NCBI GenBank assembly: GCA_003116995.1
Contig: BDSL01000035.1
Coordinates: 62,001-126,000 of the forward strand
Source of the DNA: Yamagishiella unicocca
Taxonomy: Eukaryota > Chlorophyta > Chlorophyceae > Chlamydomonadales > Volvocaceae
Direction of reading: 5' to 3'
DNA: 64,000 bases
Made by a program: the position numbers and the translations under genes. The notes under the pieces were generated by a model. That model ran no database searches and was not told the DNA's origin. It was given only the letters and a program-made list of their open reading frames with translations. Of the stretch, positions 25,752 through 38,800 are shown one piece after another (position 1 is the stretch's first letter; each line of letters opens with the position of its first letter).

Positions 25752-27711
25752 ATGGCCAAGCTGTTTAAGCAAGTCAGCGCTTCATTAAGTGAGTCGATCT
25801 AGCGACGGCTGTTAGTCTTAGGCTTTCTGTCGACGCGAAGTCTGGCGTCGGTTACGCGTGCCCTGCCCAGGCCGTCGCGCATATATGCAGGAAGATTTGT
25901 AGTCCTGTCGTGTTTTTGTTGCATGGTTGTCGTATCTCACTAGAATGTGACCCGCGGCCTTCGACTTGGGTTCGAGGAGACTCGCATAACTCCTTACTCA
26001 GTGCCTATGCCCTACCTTCCTACTTCGTTTTTAGGAGCAAAAACCCACGACGAGGACGACACTGCCATGAGAGAACGGGGTGCCACGGGCGTGTTCCGAA
26101 ACATGGCATTCCAGGAAGGAGTTGAAGAGACCTTGGTTTCGCCATCTGCGAAGTTGGCGACGCCATCTTTCCCCAACAAGAAAAATGCCGTCGCAGCAAT
26201 TAACGACACGGTAACATCCACCGAGTAAGTTTGCACCGCCTCAGTGCGGATTTTCTCACAATTGCGAGGCGAGCGGGCACCCCTCAGGCCGCGCATTTCA
26301 TTAAACAATTCATCATTATCTGCAGGTCTCCGCGGGGGGATGACGAGCAAGGTGCGGCTATGTGGGCAAGTCCCCCTCACACGCCGATGCCCGGCAGTGC
26401 CAAGCGGGCTGGAAGCCAACCCGGATGCCCAACTCCAAGGAGTAACCAGCGACTTCCGTAAGTCTTCATGCGAATTGGTTAGGTTGCCCATTAGCTGCGG
26501 CGCTATTTGCTCAACGGGAAGCCGCACGCAAACCTCTGCTTTTTTAGTCCGGTTTCAGTGTTTAAACCCTTTTGACAACTCATCTGTTTGATTCGGCACC
26601 TACTGTTGCCATTTTCCCATGATGCTCCTCGTTAGTTACTAGCGTCCCCCTGATTCTTATGGACCTCCCCTGCAGAAATGTCAAGCGCGCGAAGAACGCG
26701 ACGCAAATCGAGGAAATTGCGGGGGCTGAGACGGAGTTGGTGGACGAAAAATCCGCGTCGGACGCTGGCAGCGGCAAGGGCGCCATTGTCGCGTCAAACT
26801 GGACCCACGCTCCCGTCACTAGTATTCTCACAACGAGCGCGGCGAAGGTTTGGGAGGAGGAGGTTAAGCGGCTTATACTGGCAGGGCGGCACGAAGACGC
26901 CTTGCGGTGGGCAGCACCGTCAGACGGCATGATCCGCTGCACAGTGCGGCGGGTTAAGAACTTCCTCGGCCAGACCCTGGCCTACCACCTCTACCTCGAT
27001 AGCGGCGACACGTTCCTGCTGGCCGCGCGCAAGCGCAAGAAGTCGAAGACCTCCAACTACGTTCTATCCACCAGCCTGGAGGACCTGGGTAAGGGCTCGG
27101 ACCATTGCGTCGCGAAGCTGCGGGCCAACTTCGTCGGCACCGAGTACAGCCTGGCGGGCCGCAGCAGCTCCTTGTCGATCTCTGGCGGCGACACGACGCC
27201 AACGAGCGGCAAGCTCTCCCCGCCCCTCGAGCCCTTCAGCACGGAAGAGCTGGCAGTGCACTACAAGCAGACGGTCCTTACGACCAAGGGCGGACCGCGT
27301 GTCATGCTCGTTGCCACGCCGGTGCCCGAGTCCAACTGGGTGCCCTGCGCGCCGGACGGCTCAGACTCGCTGACGAATTGCCTGGACGCGGCTCGGCGGC
27401 GAGAGCTGCCTCCGCGGCTGGAGCGTCAGTTGTGCATGCTCGCGACGCGGCCACCGGAGTGGGACGCAAACTTGAAGGCGTACACGCTGGACTTCCACGG
27501 CAGGGTCCGCGCGTCTTCGGTGAAGAACTTCCAGCTGGTGCACTGGGACCACAACACGGACCGCAAGGGCTCGGACTTGGTCCTGCAGTTCGGCAAAATG
27601 AACGAGGGCAGTGAGGACTTTGCGCTTGACTTTACGTATCCGCTCACCCTGCAGAAGGCGTTCGGAATCGCGCTGGCCAGCACGGACTCGAAGCTGTGTT
27701 ACGCGCTGTGA
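25752..27711 (+). CDS. Tubby-like protein (TULP family)
   Basis: Tubby-like proteins bind phosphatidylinositol phosphates through a C-terminal beta-barrel wrapped round a hydrophobic helix; animal TULP3 carries membrane cargo into cilia with IFT-A. The model is join 25752-25788, 26035-26224, 26326-26457, 26676-27711: 1,395 nt, 464 residues, phases consistent throughout. Exon 1 encodes MAKLFKQVSASL. The tubby domain spans about residues 205-464. It shows FLLAARKRKKSKTSNYVLST, the basic phosphoinositide site; LRANFVGTEY; FHGRVRASSVKNFQLVHWD, close to the first family signature; and SEDFALDFTYPLTLQKAFGI then ALASTDSKLCYAL. The classic last residues (K-x-A-C-E) are replaced by KLCYAL, so the end of the barrel helix is altered. 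The N-terminal 200 residues are Ser/Pro/Asp-rich and have no family match. The ciliary role is inference from the family. Confidence 0.92.
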
Positions 27712-27743
27712 GCTGTGTTGGCTTGCCTGTGTTGGGGTTTGAT

Positions 27744-27748
27744 TGTAA
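27744..27748 (+). terminator. TGTAA polyadenylation signal candidate of the Tubby-like gene
   Basis: TGTAA, the canonical green-algal poly(A) signal, lies 33 nt after the stop codon in GATTGTAATTAGG. Volvocine 3' UTRs are often longer, so a later site may be the one used. Confidence 0.4.
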
Positions 27749-29864
27749 TTAGGATGGGTTGGCTCAAGGGCCGGGTGCAACTGCAGGGCTGGTGGAGCAT
27801 GCCAGTTTCCTCGGGCTGACCGTGCGGGATGGGTCTCTTCTCTCTTTTTAATCGACAAATATGCGTTCTCCTCTTTCGTTTTGTGCCACACATCCGCCTC
27901 TGGGTTCGAGCGTTTCGGATTAACCCGTGCGCGGCGTTCCCGTTATCATGGGCTGTTGCTCGCCTGCTATGGCAGCCAGTCGCGCAACCATCACCTTTTC
28001 CATGGCGAGAGGTAGATTGTGGATGCAGGTGGTCAAGTTAGCAAGTGGTGGTTCACAGCGTGCTGCAGGAATGGCATAGCTGGGATGATTGCGGTACGCA
28101 CGATAGTGCGTGTGTTAGGCAGCATAGCCTGATGTGGACGTCCTTGTTCGTGAGGTCAAGCAGATGCGAGGAAGACGCCTGTTAGGAGCCTATGGCCTCT
28201 GCCTGGTGCCTGGCTCGAAACCTTTTATTTTCTACATTGTCTCACGTAGGTGTCCGTCGTTTGTGAGGGTCGAAAACTCTAAGTTTACTCTTCCGTATAT
28301 TGACCCAGCAGGGCTTGAGAGTCACCCCAAAGGTGCGTAGTGTGTCTAGTGGTGATCCTGTACATGTCGTCGAGCCCTGGGACTCGCCTGTTCCATTGTA
28401 CTCCAGGTCGCCGCACCTGTCTATAGAACGGTTTGAGAGTGTTTGCAGTGAATAAGGTGTTAGCAGTGAGGATGATGCTCCCTACCCTGGGGCCAGCGTT
28501 GCTGTGTAGGGTTGGGTGAGGCGAAGCGGCCCACTGATATGATGCCTAAGCACCGTACGTACAACACTAAGCTTCCGCTAGAAATGACCCTAGAGTTTCC
28601 TGCACTGGGAGGCCCTAAAAACGAATGTGATCTTTCTTATTTATAACATCATATCCATGTCACTGGTTGGCGCGAGGCCACCGGAAGGCCAATGCCAGAC
28701 AGCTGCGACATGCTGCTTTGTAATCTCGGTCTGTTCACTGCGAATACCGCAATCCTCGCCATTTGGCTACCAGTGTTATCCCGCTTCTACCTACCCGCAA
28801 TCGCTAACTTAGTGGCCGGAGCACTTGACAGGTTTTGCGACCGAAGCGCGTGAAGTCAGCTGTCTCGTCCGCAGGTGTATGTACGTCAGGGCGGGGTGGA
28901 GTAGGGTACGCCTGCCATTGGCATACTGCTGGCCGGCGCTTGGGGCCCACTGTCACAGTCACTAGTACCAAATGGCGCAGGGGTTGGGCCTCCATCGTAG
29001 ACACCCCCAGCCTCCACCTGCGGCCGACCCCAAGCGTCCAGGCTGGCATTCTGTGCAAGTCCTTAAAGGAGTACGGCAGGGCATCCCGGACGAGCAGGCC
29101 GCAGCTGAGATTTCGTGTGCAGACGCTTGCATGACTGCCTCAGCGGCCGCAGCCACCGCAGCGCACCACGGAGCGCGCCTCCACCGCTTCTTCTTTTGCG
29201 GACACCCGCGCGGGGGCCCCAGGGACACAACTGCAGCCAGCCTCCAGTCGCAGGGTACTGACGCTGCTGCTGCTGCTGCTGGCCTTCCCCGCCTGATGCA
29301 AGCCGTGAACCCATTTGCAAACCCGCAAAGCTGCACTCCTCGAGCCCGGTCGCAGTGCAGGGCGGCAGCACCGCCGGGGCAAAGTACCGCTCTCCTCCTA
29401 TCCGACGCCCGCCCGACCAGCAAAGGGCGGACCGTCCTGGCTGCGAGGCTGTACGTGGTTGTCTGGGCGAACCCTTGTACCGCTGGATGGGCGCCCAAAC
29501 ACTGTACGAACGATCAAAAGAAGCAGTTCCAGTCGAGCACTGTCACCAAAAGACACCAGCCGGCACCAACCGCCTAGCGGACCGACCGTACAACAATCTA
29601 GCAACCCCAAATTGGTGCGTGTGGGCGTCCTCGGAGGTAAAAGCTTGAAAACCACCGCGCAGGTCACTCTCGCAGCCGATAATATGGCACAAGGACGCTC
29701 AATCAATTGCGCTGGATTGCGCGCGTGACGCATATCCCGTGATGCAGCGCCTGGAGATTCTCTCCCGGGCTTCCTGCCCGTTTGCCCGCGAGGCAATTTG
29801 CGGTTGGGAAGAATATGAACATACATATTCAGGTGCTACTATGTCACACGGTCGTGAATATTTG
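27749..29864. other. Intergenic DNA downstream of the Tubby-like gene
   Basis: Less GC-rich than the coding parts. No supported gene, and no tandem array noticed. Frames near 28.9-29.6 kb on both strands (up to about 200 codons) show no domain and are probably chance. Confidence 0.4.
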
Positions 29865-31324
29865 CTATTTGACAAGACGGCCGAACGTATGCCACTTGGG
29901 TTTACCATTTGTCTCGTGCGATGATCCCAGTATATTCAGATTATCCACACGGCTCGCATGTCCCTCCTCCTTCAGCTTCGCTACTGCATCCAACGCATGC
30001 CCACCGAAGCCTGCGGTGTAAATGTCCCTGACGTTCTGCTCTTTCCCATCGCCTAGCTTCGTTGGGCTATACCGCCGTTGGTCCAGCCAGCGCACAACAA
30101 GCGACCACCACCACACTGAGGAACGGGTGGGTGGCCCCGACAGCACCCCACCCGGCCCGCGGCATACACTAGCTGACCAAAACTCCCGCAGGCGGGCCCA
30201 GAAATCAGCAGCCGCAGTCAACTGCGCGCGCGCACGGCACCAGGCGGGGCACCCAGGTGGGCAAGGCACCGCCCGCTGGCATGAAGCGGCCCTGAGCGCG
30301 TGCGGCCGAGGTCAATCGTACTGAGTGCGGTCATAGCGACAACATCCCTAACACACGGCTCACAGTCGGGGGGCCTTGCACCAGTCACAGCGCACGCGGG
30401 CCAGTGGCCGGATACCAGCGGGGGCAGCTACCGGCCGACCACGCAGGGCGGCCCGAAGCGCCAACGCCAACACGGCCGCCCGATTGCCCAGCCCGGGGAC
30501 AGGCACTCCCGCCAGAATATCTCCCTGTGCGGGTATCCTACCGCGCCTTCCACAGCCGCGGGAAGCTAAGCCGCAAGCGGGACACACATCCTGGAGGCGG
30601 GGGGTAACCCCCAGGGCCTCCCACCGTACACCTCATCCAGGGCCGCTCTCAACAGATTGCCCCGCGTCAGCACATTAAGGCAGGCGAGCAGGCCGGGATG
30701 TTCGGCCATGTTCCAGGCCAGGCCGCAGTGCGGCGATACCGGGGGGCGGGAAGTAGGTTGCCCCAGAGGAAAGCCGCCAACGCCAGTGGGCAGGCAGCAG
30801 GGGCTCCGCCGCCACATCGATGCAGGCGGGAGACAGGCAAGGCTGCTGTCCAACCGCCACACATCCGGGGGCAGGCCAGCCGTGCCCAGCCAATCGTCAT
30901 CAGCGGGCACTGTGAGGAGGGCGAGGGGCCGGGAGGCCGGGTGAAGGGGACCCGGATAGGCCTGAAGGCCCTGCTGCCACGGGTGCACAGGTCGCGTCGC
31001 GACGGCGGCACCTTCCCCGAGCACAAACCGCGCCGCCCAGCGAGAGTAACGCGCTAGCACGTCACAGTGCAACTGCAGGGCGCCGAGCTGCCAGCCGCGG
31101 TGTGGCCGATGAGGAGGCGTGCAGGGAAAACCGTCAGGTGGCGACCCACATCGGCCGGGGTCAATAACCCGGGCGGCCTGGCTGACGAGGGCGCCCACGA
31201 AGGCGTTGGTGGTAAGACCAGAGTGCTCCATGTGCCGGGTCAGACGGTGCAGGCCATAGGCGGCCGGGACGGTCGCCCTCCCGAAGGCGGAGAAGCCCAA
31301 GTTATCCTGCACGCACCGCGCCAA
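29865..31324 (-). mobile_element. Degenerate LINE-type retrotransposon remnant (second copy)
   Basis: Minus-strand frames, broken at least twice, resemble the C-terminal region of a LINE ORF2 downstream of the reverse transcriptase. The 5' part (30566-31324) reads ARCVQDNLGFSAFGRATVPA and AYGLHRLTRHMEHSGLTTNA. A middle part contains MCPACGLASRGCG and RVRCDWCKAP, Cys pairs of a zf-RVT-like segment. The 3' part contains AAADFWARLREFW, which matches AVTADFWAHLSAF of the remnant at 7.8-9.9 kb. No intact catalytic domain is seen, so it is a 5'-truncated dead copy. Limits are those of the readable frames. Confidence 0.5.
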
Positions 31325-32333
31325 CCTGCCTGTTCCAGTTCAGGGCTGGGGCGTTCGTGAACTGGTTTTCGTTATATGAGAGGAGTTCATGACGCAAAAA
31401 CATGGGGCTGTGGCCAATGGTAGCTAGCATCGCATGCGGGTCTGGCTAGCATGGGTTGGTGGGTTAGAGGTTGAATGCCAGAGTACGATACAACGCGTCG
31501 CGCTTCGCACCGTGCTTTGCATTGTACGGCGTCAGGAGGCCTGAGGCCAAATGTACCAACCGAAGAAACTGTGGCTGCAGGGTTTATATTAATGGGGTCG
31601 TCAGCAACGCCGCTGATGAACAGCCACCGGCGGGCAAGCGCTAGGCAACGTTAATAATTGTAGCATCGATTCAGGACAGCAAAGCATCAATGCAGGGCTG
31701 TAGCTCGATCGAATCATGTAGCTCGATCGAATCGTGGCATCAATACACGGCTGGAGGTATGTCAAGCCGGTCCAGACGGCAGCGTACGATGGGGCAGATG
31801 TACGAGCGTGCAGGACACGCCTAGAATGAGGCGCTCTTTGTTGATTGCACTACGATTGGTTTGGCGTAATGAAGATAGGCACCGTGGGATGCTAGTTTCC
31901 TGGAAGGGCCGAAGCGCTCGCAAGTGCGATGTGCCGTAGGGAAAAGAAGTACGAGGATTTTATCAGAGTTTTGAGCGCATTTGGGAAGGCAGTAATGTTA
32001 CCATGAAGTTCAAGAGAGGAGGCGTTGCGGGGCTGTACTCGCTCCGTACTGCTCAACTTGTCCGCATGGTCCAGTAGGCCCTGAATAACCGCGCGTTCTA
32101 ACGCTATGGCAGTTGTACTTTACTCGCTAAACTTCCTCCTCCGTGTTACATTTGTTAACTAGTAGATAACAACCCCTTAATATGGAGTAGACGACCGGTC
32201 CTGCATGCGCTATCAAACTATTTTTGATTCCATTTGGTTACGTTGCATCCTGGTAGTGCATCATGTGCACTACCGGTTTTATGCGGAGCCGGCTTTCGGT
32301 CGCCTTGTAGCCAGCATCCTGCCCCGGCCCTGA
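31325..32333. other. Intergenic DNA upstream of the cation channel gene
   Basis: A/T-richer than its surroundings. It contains a short twofold repeat TAGCTCGATCGAATC near 31700-31735. The promoter of the large channel gene is expected here or just downstream. No exon was recognised. Confidence 0.4.
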
Positions 32334-32580
32334 ATGGGGCCGGGCGTACACGGGAAAGCGCCACGACGTAGCGACGTCAGAGCAGCGCCAGCGTCGCCGT
32401 CGAGGGAGCCCACGCCGCACGAGGATACGCAAGGTCATGAGCTTTTCCGGTTGTTGTTGAAAACACAGGAGGGTGTGACCAGCGACGAGGCCCTTGCAGC
32501 AGATTATAAACATGCACAGCAAGGATACCTACTACAGCTTAAGGAAGAGCGTCTGGTGGAGCGGGTTTGCCGAAGAACCG
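32334..32580 (+). CDS. Candidate first coding exon of the four-repeat channel, or a separate small gene
   Basis: An ATG directly after an in-frame TGA opens a frame reading THEDTQ-type sequence and then HELFRLLLKTQEGVTSDEAL, AADYKHAQQGYLLQLKEERL and VERVCRRTG, which looks like real charged helical protein. It meets a strong donor, ACCG before GTATGT, at 32580. An acceptor at 32818-32819 (GGCCCCAG) would join it in phase to the channel frame at 32820 (HVRARAGDARGD), giving a channel of 3,957 residues. The phase match has a one-in-three chance of arising by accident. Unspliced, the frame stops at 32624, so an independent 96-residue protein is the alternative. Confidence 0.4.
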
Positions 32581-32800
32581 GTATGTATTTGGGTCCTCAA
32601 CTTGTAAGGCAAATTACTCTATAGTGACTCTGCTAAATCCAATCTAGCGCCACTGTAAACAGAAGACTGACACGCGTCCCTCGTCCTGTGCACCACATGG
32701 CCGGCATGCATGCTTTACAGCCACTACCAGCGCGCCGCACCCGGTCACCAGCCATCACACCCAACCTCGTGGCGCTATCAATTCCACTGCACCACACGAG

Positions 32801-35800
32801 GTGGCGCTGCCGGCCCCAGGTCACGTGCGCGCCCGCGCCGGCGATGCGCGCGGCGACGCCGCGGAGAGCATCGCAGCGCACCCTGGGGGGGTCTTGACGG
32901 GTGCCAGACGTGGGAGCATGGCCCGAAGCCGCACAACTGGGACAAGCGGCGGTCCGGGCGACTCCACCCGGCGGCGAACCAGCGGCGCAAGCGGAGGCCG
33001 CCCCAGCCCGCCCACCCCCAGCGATCCGCCCAGCCCCCGACAGCTACCCGAGCGGCTGCTGGCCGGCCGAAACAGCCACCGCGTCTCTTCCGGCAGAGGC
33101 AGCTACGGGCCGGCGCTGGCGGACTGGCTCCATGGGCGGTCGGACTCGCCGGTGGCATCGCGCAAGCAACCGTGTCCGCACCCGCACGACCAGACAGCCG
33201 GCGCCGCCAACGCGGCCTCACGTCTGGCCGATGGCGGCCCCAGGCCGGCCAGTAGCTTACAGACGACTGTGGCTGCAGAGGCGCAGCAGCCGCCGGCGCC
33301 GGCGGCTGGCGAAGCCAGGCCTCTCAGCGCTGGAGGCGAAAGCCGCGGGGGGGACGGTGCGACCGAGGACGTGCGGCGGCCCGGATCCTGCTGTGGGGGA
33401 CGAGCAGACAGCCCTCTGGAGCTGCGGTACAAGCAGCAGCAGCAGGACAAGGAAGAGGAGGAGGAGGAGGTAGAAGAGGACGAACAGCTGCCTGTGCGCC
33501 GGCTGCCATGCAAGCATGACGCTGCCGATGGGCCCGGCAAGGACGTCTGGCAGCTGCCGCCGTCAGTGCTGATGCAGGCGACGCCGATGCTAGAGCCGCG
33601 TGAATCCAGCCCAGGGGCTCCTTGGGCGCCAAGGGGCAAGGCGCCGGTGGTGCCGGCGTCGTCGGCGTCGGCAGTGGCAGCGGTGGCGCACACGTCGGCT
33701 CTGAGGCGGTCGCCGCAGCCGCTCCGGCGGGCGGATACCGACGGCAGCGTGGCTTCCATGGCGCATGAGGGCGCGTACGAGTACGACGCGACGGAGATGG
33801 CGGGGTTCAGCTTGTCACGGCGGCTGGCGGTGCGGCTGTGCGCGCACCCAGACTTTGAGATGGCGGTCATCATGGTCATCCTGGCAAACACGATCACGCT
33901 GGCGCTCTACCGGCCAACGGAGGGGGACGCGTCGGTCTGGAACGTGCGAATGTTCTGGGCCGGTGAGTGGCTGGGAGGGTGCGGGGTTGGGCGGCGGGCG
34001 AGAGGAGGGTCTGGTCAGGAAGGCTCCGCTAGCGGCCGTGCGTTGTGGTGTGCTTGGGGGAAGGGCCCGCACGGTTGGGCAGCTGCGTGGAGGACTGGCG
34101 CCGTACACCCCGAGCGCGGTTTCGGAGGCCGCAGGGTTGTGAGGCCAGCATGACGGGGCGGGGGGGGGTGTCGGCATCGCGGCGGAGGGAGGCAGCGAGG
34201 GGGGACGGTTAAAGGACGGCTATCGCACGCAGTACGACAGGGCCGGCGCTTGTGGTGGGCCGGGCGGACGGGGTCCTCCTGCGCCAGGGAGGGTCCAGGG
34301 AGGGACGCTGCCCCGTAAAGGAATGCACACAGGCCGCGGACGGGGCTGCGGGAGAGGGTGGGGTCGGTGGTGGCGGTGGTGGTGGTAGGGGCGAAGCGAA
34401 GGAAGGCGTGGGCCCTCATGGGGTCGCCGGCCGGTGCTGAATCGGCATAAACCCGGTGGCATCACCATTACCTTGGTACAGCGATAGGTAGGTTTACACG
34501 CACCCGCCCGCGCTGCTCCCGCCGCCCCCGGTGTCGCCTCAAACGCGCAGAGGCCGCCTTCAACATTCTATTCACGCTGGAGATGCTACTCCGCATGCTT
34601 GCCCTGGGCGGCGTGCTGCGCTACCTGCGCCATCCCTGGAACGTCTTCGACAGCTGCATGGTGGTGGCGGGATTCGTGGCCTTCATCCCCACCGACTCCT
34701 CCTCCTCCAGCAGCGGGGTGCGGGCGCTGCGGGCGCTGCGCGCGCTGCGGCCGCTGCGCACCGTGACGCGCTTCGAGGCGCTGCGCGCGATCGTGGTGTG
34801 CTTTCTGGAGGTGGGTGGCTTACGAGCGCTGTGGGGCTGCGTGTTGGTCGCGGGGCACACGGCTTGGCTGGCGGGTTGGGGTTGCTCCTGCCTGTCGCGA
34901 CTCGTGGGCTTTGCGCGCAAAAAAAGGTTGCGGTGCATCGGTGGCAATGGCCATCAAAAGATAGTGGGTTACAAGCTCTGGTAACGAGTAACAAGCTCTG
35001 GTAATGAGTAACTAGCTCTGGTAATGAGTAGCAAGCTCTGGTAACGAGTAACAAGCTCTGGTAATGAGTAACAGCTCTGGTAATGAGTAACTAGCTGTGG
35101 TAATGAATAACAAGCTCTGCCGTACCGCATGGTGCCAAGCCATGCCCCCTCACACGGAGGCGGCGGGGACGGGTTCGGGTTTTGCTTCGGGGACGTGGGT
35201 GGACCAGCGGGCCCCCCGTTAAGACCTCCCCCCCCTCCACTTCGGGGATGTGGGTGGACCAGCGGCCCCGCAGTTCAATCCTCCCCCTCCCCCTCCGCAA
35301 CCTCCTTCTGTCGCGCCCCCCAGGCCGTGCCGCTGCTGGGGTCCGCAGTGGGCCTTATGCTGTTGTTCATGCTGGTGTTCGCGGTGGCGGGCACCCACCT
35401 GTACGCCAACATATACCACCAAAAGTGCTACTCGGACATTACCGGCGCCCCGGAGGAGACCGCGGAGGACCCCGACATGCTGGGCTGCGGCGGATGGAGG
35501 TCCTGCCCGGAGAACTACACATGCAGGGTGAGGGGGGGATGGGGGGGGGTGCGGGGTGGCGCCGGCGAACTACACAATCAGAGTGAGCCGGCAGTTGGGC
35601 GGTGACGCTGGTGCTGTTGCAGGCGCACCACATCTCCGGTTTCACCTCATGGAAACGAACGGCAGTGAATACCCGGCTGTGCCATATCCCGCCCGCACGT
35701 CCGACTGACCGCCCGCCGCCGCGTCCTCCCAATTCAGGCCAACCTTGCACAACCCAGGTAACGCAACCCAAATCAGTCCAACCTAACACAACCCAAGTCC

Positions 35801-38800
35801 AGACAGCCCAACCCAAATCGGAACAACCTAAATCAGCGCAACACAATCCAACTCAACCCAAATCAGCACAACCCAACCCAACCCAAATCAGCACAACCCA
35901 AATCAGCGCAACACAACCCAACCCAAATCAGCACAACCCAAATCAGCGCAACACAACCCAACCCAAATCAGCACAACCCAAATCAGCGCAACACAACCCA
36001 ACCCAAATCAGCACAACCCAAATCAGCGCAACACAACCCAACCCAAATCAGCACAACCCAAATCAGCACAACCCAACCCAACCCAAATCAGCACAACCCA
36101 AATCAGCACAACCCAACCCAACCCAAATCAGCACAACCCAAATCAGCGCAACACAACCCAACCCAAATCAGCACAACCCAAATCAGCGCAACACAACCCA
36201 ACCCAAATCAGCACAACCCAAATCAGCGCAACACAACCCAACCCAAATCAGCACAACCCAAATCAGCGCAACACAACCCAACCCAAATCAGCACAACCCA
36301 AATCAGCACAACCCAACCCAACCCAAATCAGCACAACCCAAATCAGCGCAACACAACCCAACCCAAATCAGCACAACCCAAATCAGCGCAACACAACCCA
36401 ACCCAAATCAGCACAACCCAAATCAGCGCAACACAACCCAACCCAAATCAGCACAACCCAAATCAGCGCAACACAACCCAACCCAAATCAGCACAACCCA
36501 AATCAGCACAACCCAACCCAACCCAAATCAGCACAACCCAACCAACCCGTCGCCGCCGCTATCCCTTGCAGATCACGGACTTCAGCGACGCCATCAACAT
36601 CGCCGGGTTCGACAACGTGGGCCTGTCCATGCTCACCGTCCTGCAGTGCATCACCCTCACCGGCTGGAGCTTCGCCTTCTACCGCACCACCGACAACACC
36701 AACCCGGTGGCGGCCATCTACTACGTGCTGCTCATCAGCATAGGCGCATACGTGCTAGTGAGGACGGGGGCTGGGTGCAGGGGGCTGGATGCGGGGGCCA
36801 CGGAGGGGGGACCGGGGCGGGGGCCACGGAGGGGGGACCGGGGCGGGCTATCCTCACGAGGACGAGGGGAGTCGCAAGGAAAACCCGTGCACGAAGGAAA
36901 ACCGTTTAGGACAGACGTTCCGCGAGGGGAGTATGCGGTGGGTGAAAAAAACGGAAGAAACCACGGTCCCTTACGCCTAATAAGCGCAGGTGCCATACGC
37001 GGGGGCTGGGGGGGCTGTGAGGAAAGCCCGTGTGGCCCTTTCCCTGCTCCCCGCCCGGGCTTGGTGGGGCGGGCGGGGAGCAGGGGAAGGGGATCGGGAG
37101 GAGATGTAACGCTCCTGAGCAGCACCCACGTATCGATACCAAGGCATGCGTGGCGATGGGGGTACACATGCGCCGTCCCTGCCGCCGTTGCTGCCTGCCC
37201 GCAGGTAAACCTGTTTCTGGCGGTGCTGAAGACCAAGTTCGCCAGGGCGCAGACGGCGTTCCGCGCGGTGAGTGGGGCGGGTGTGTTTTGAGGCGCGGGG
37301 ACGGGGGGGAGAATCAGGGCGGGGGGGCGGGGGGGGGGGAAGAATCAGGACGGGGACGGGGGTGTCCCGCAGGGCCACGGTGCTTGGAGCAACTGCAGGT
37401 TCGTCAGCCCCCAACCAACAGCCTCCAGCCGACAGCTTCCCAACCAAAATCACCTTCCCTCTCCAACCTACCCCCTCCCCCCCCGTCCAATGCACCCCCC
37501 CTGGCGCTCGCAGCGCAACGTGGGTCGCAGCCGCGGCAAGCGAAACACGCTGATGAGCATGCTATTGGCGGCCAAGACGCGGATCACCGACTACAGCGCC
37601 AAGCGCTCAGCGGTGAGTGGGTGGGTGGGTGAGTGAGTTGTGGCGGCGATGGTATAATCGTAGTAACGAGGGGGGTGTTGGGATGTAGACGCGGAGGGTT
37701 CACAAGTTTCCACTCCGGCCCCCTCCCCCTTCCCCCAACGCCGAACCTCCGCGGCCCCCATTCAACCACCGTCCCCGCGCACGTCATCACGGTACGGCAC
37801 GCACCAGCTCTCCTCCTCCCCCCCGGTTACACGGGTTTTCCTTGCAACCCCTCCCACCGGCCTAGCTAGCGCACTACGTTTCCCATTTTTTCCGCGCCTC
37901 CCCCGACCTCCCCTCCCCCTCCCCATCCGCTCCGGTCCTCCCCCCCGCCCCGCCGTCCCCCCTTGTCGGCCACCTCCCCAGGCGCACAGCCTGAACGTCA
38001 GTATAGCCAGTCTGGTTGAAACCCGCCTCTCGCACTACACCCTGGCCAACTCCTCCCGCGGGGATACGGGCACGCTGGGGACCGCAGCGGACGCCGCCGT
38101 CAATATGGTGGCGGGGGAGGGGAGGCAGAAGGGCGACAGGAAGCTCGCCGGTGGCGGCAGCACCAGCGCCTGCACCAGCGGAAGGAACTCCGCCGACGCC
38201 TACGGCGCCGACGTCGGTGGCTTCAAGGCCCCCGCCGCCAGCGGTATCGGTAAAGCCAGGCGCAGCGGCGGTGGCGGTGGCAAGAGAGACAGCGAGGATG
38301 TGGGTGGCGTTTCCGCTGCGCGCGGCCCTCGTCCTCGTCCGCGTCCCTGCGACGTGGTTTCGGAGTGTTCGACGACCTCCTCCTCCTCTGAAGGCGGCAG
38401 CGGCAGCGGCGGCTTGCCTCCGCGCTCCTACCTGGTGCCGCCCTCGCGCCCCTCCTCTGCGCCCGTGTCGGTGCTGCCCGCTGCCAGCCTGCCGGGGCTG
38501 TGCAGCAGTCCGACGGGGCCGCCGGCGGTGCGTCATAGCAGCCTGGAGGGCCGCCGCACACTGTCGCCGCTGCCACCGCCGCCGCTGTCGCCGTCGCCGC
38601 TGCCCCGTAAACTACAGCCGCCTCCCGAGAAGCTCAGCCCCCGACGCATCTCCACGGAACGACAGCAGCACCCACAAGACAGGGGTGCCCCAGGTTTAGC
38701 TTGTGCTGCTGCGGTGCCGGGCCCCGGCAGCGCCGCAGCCTCCGCCCCTCCGGCCGGGTCCGGGTCTGAAGACGGGGACGAAGCGGTCGGTCGGCCAGAA

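Larger units (their letters stand above)
33780..37267 (+). other. Channel repeat I (S1-S6) with Thr at the filter position
   Basis: S1 is AVIMVILANTITLALY, S2 FNILFTLEMLLRMLALGG, and S3 WNVFDSCMVVAGFVAFI. S4 is VRALRALRALRPLRTVTRF, with five regularly spaced Arg. S5 is VGLMLLFMLVFAVAGTHLYA. A Cys-containing turret (CGGWRSCPENYTC) precedes the pore. The pore helix VLQCITLTGWSF places Thr (codon 36659-36661) where CaV channels have Glu. S6 spans an exon boundary: AIYYVLLISIGAYVL then VNLFLAVLKTKFA. The turret and pore are separated by the intron that holds the 40-bp satellite. Confidence 0.9.

Noticed and set aside
35602..36909. Plus-strand ORF of 435 codons rich in Asn, Pro, Thr and Gln
   Set aside because: It is the 40-bp satellite read through; the strand lacks T so stops cannot occur. 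It lies in an intron whose flanking exons join in phase without it.
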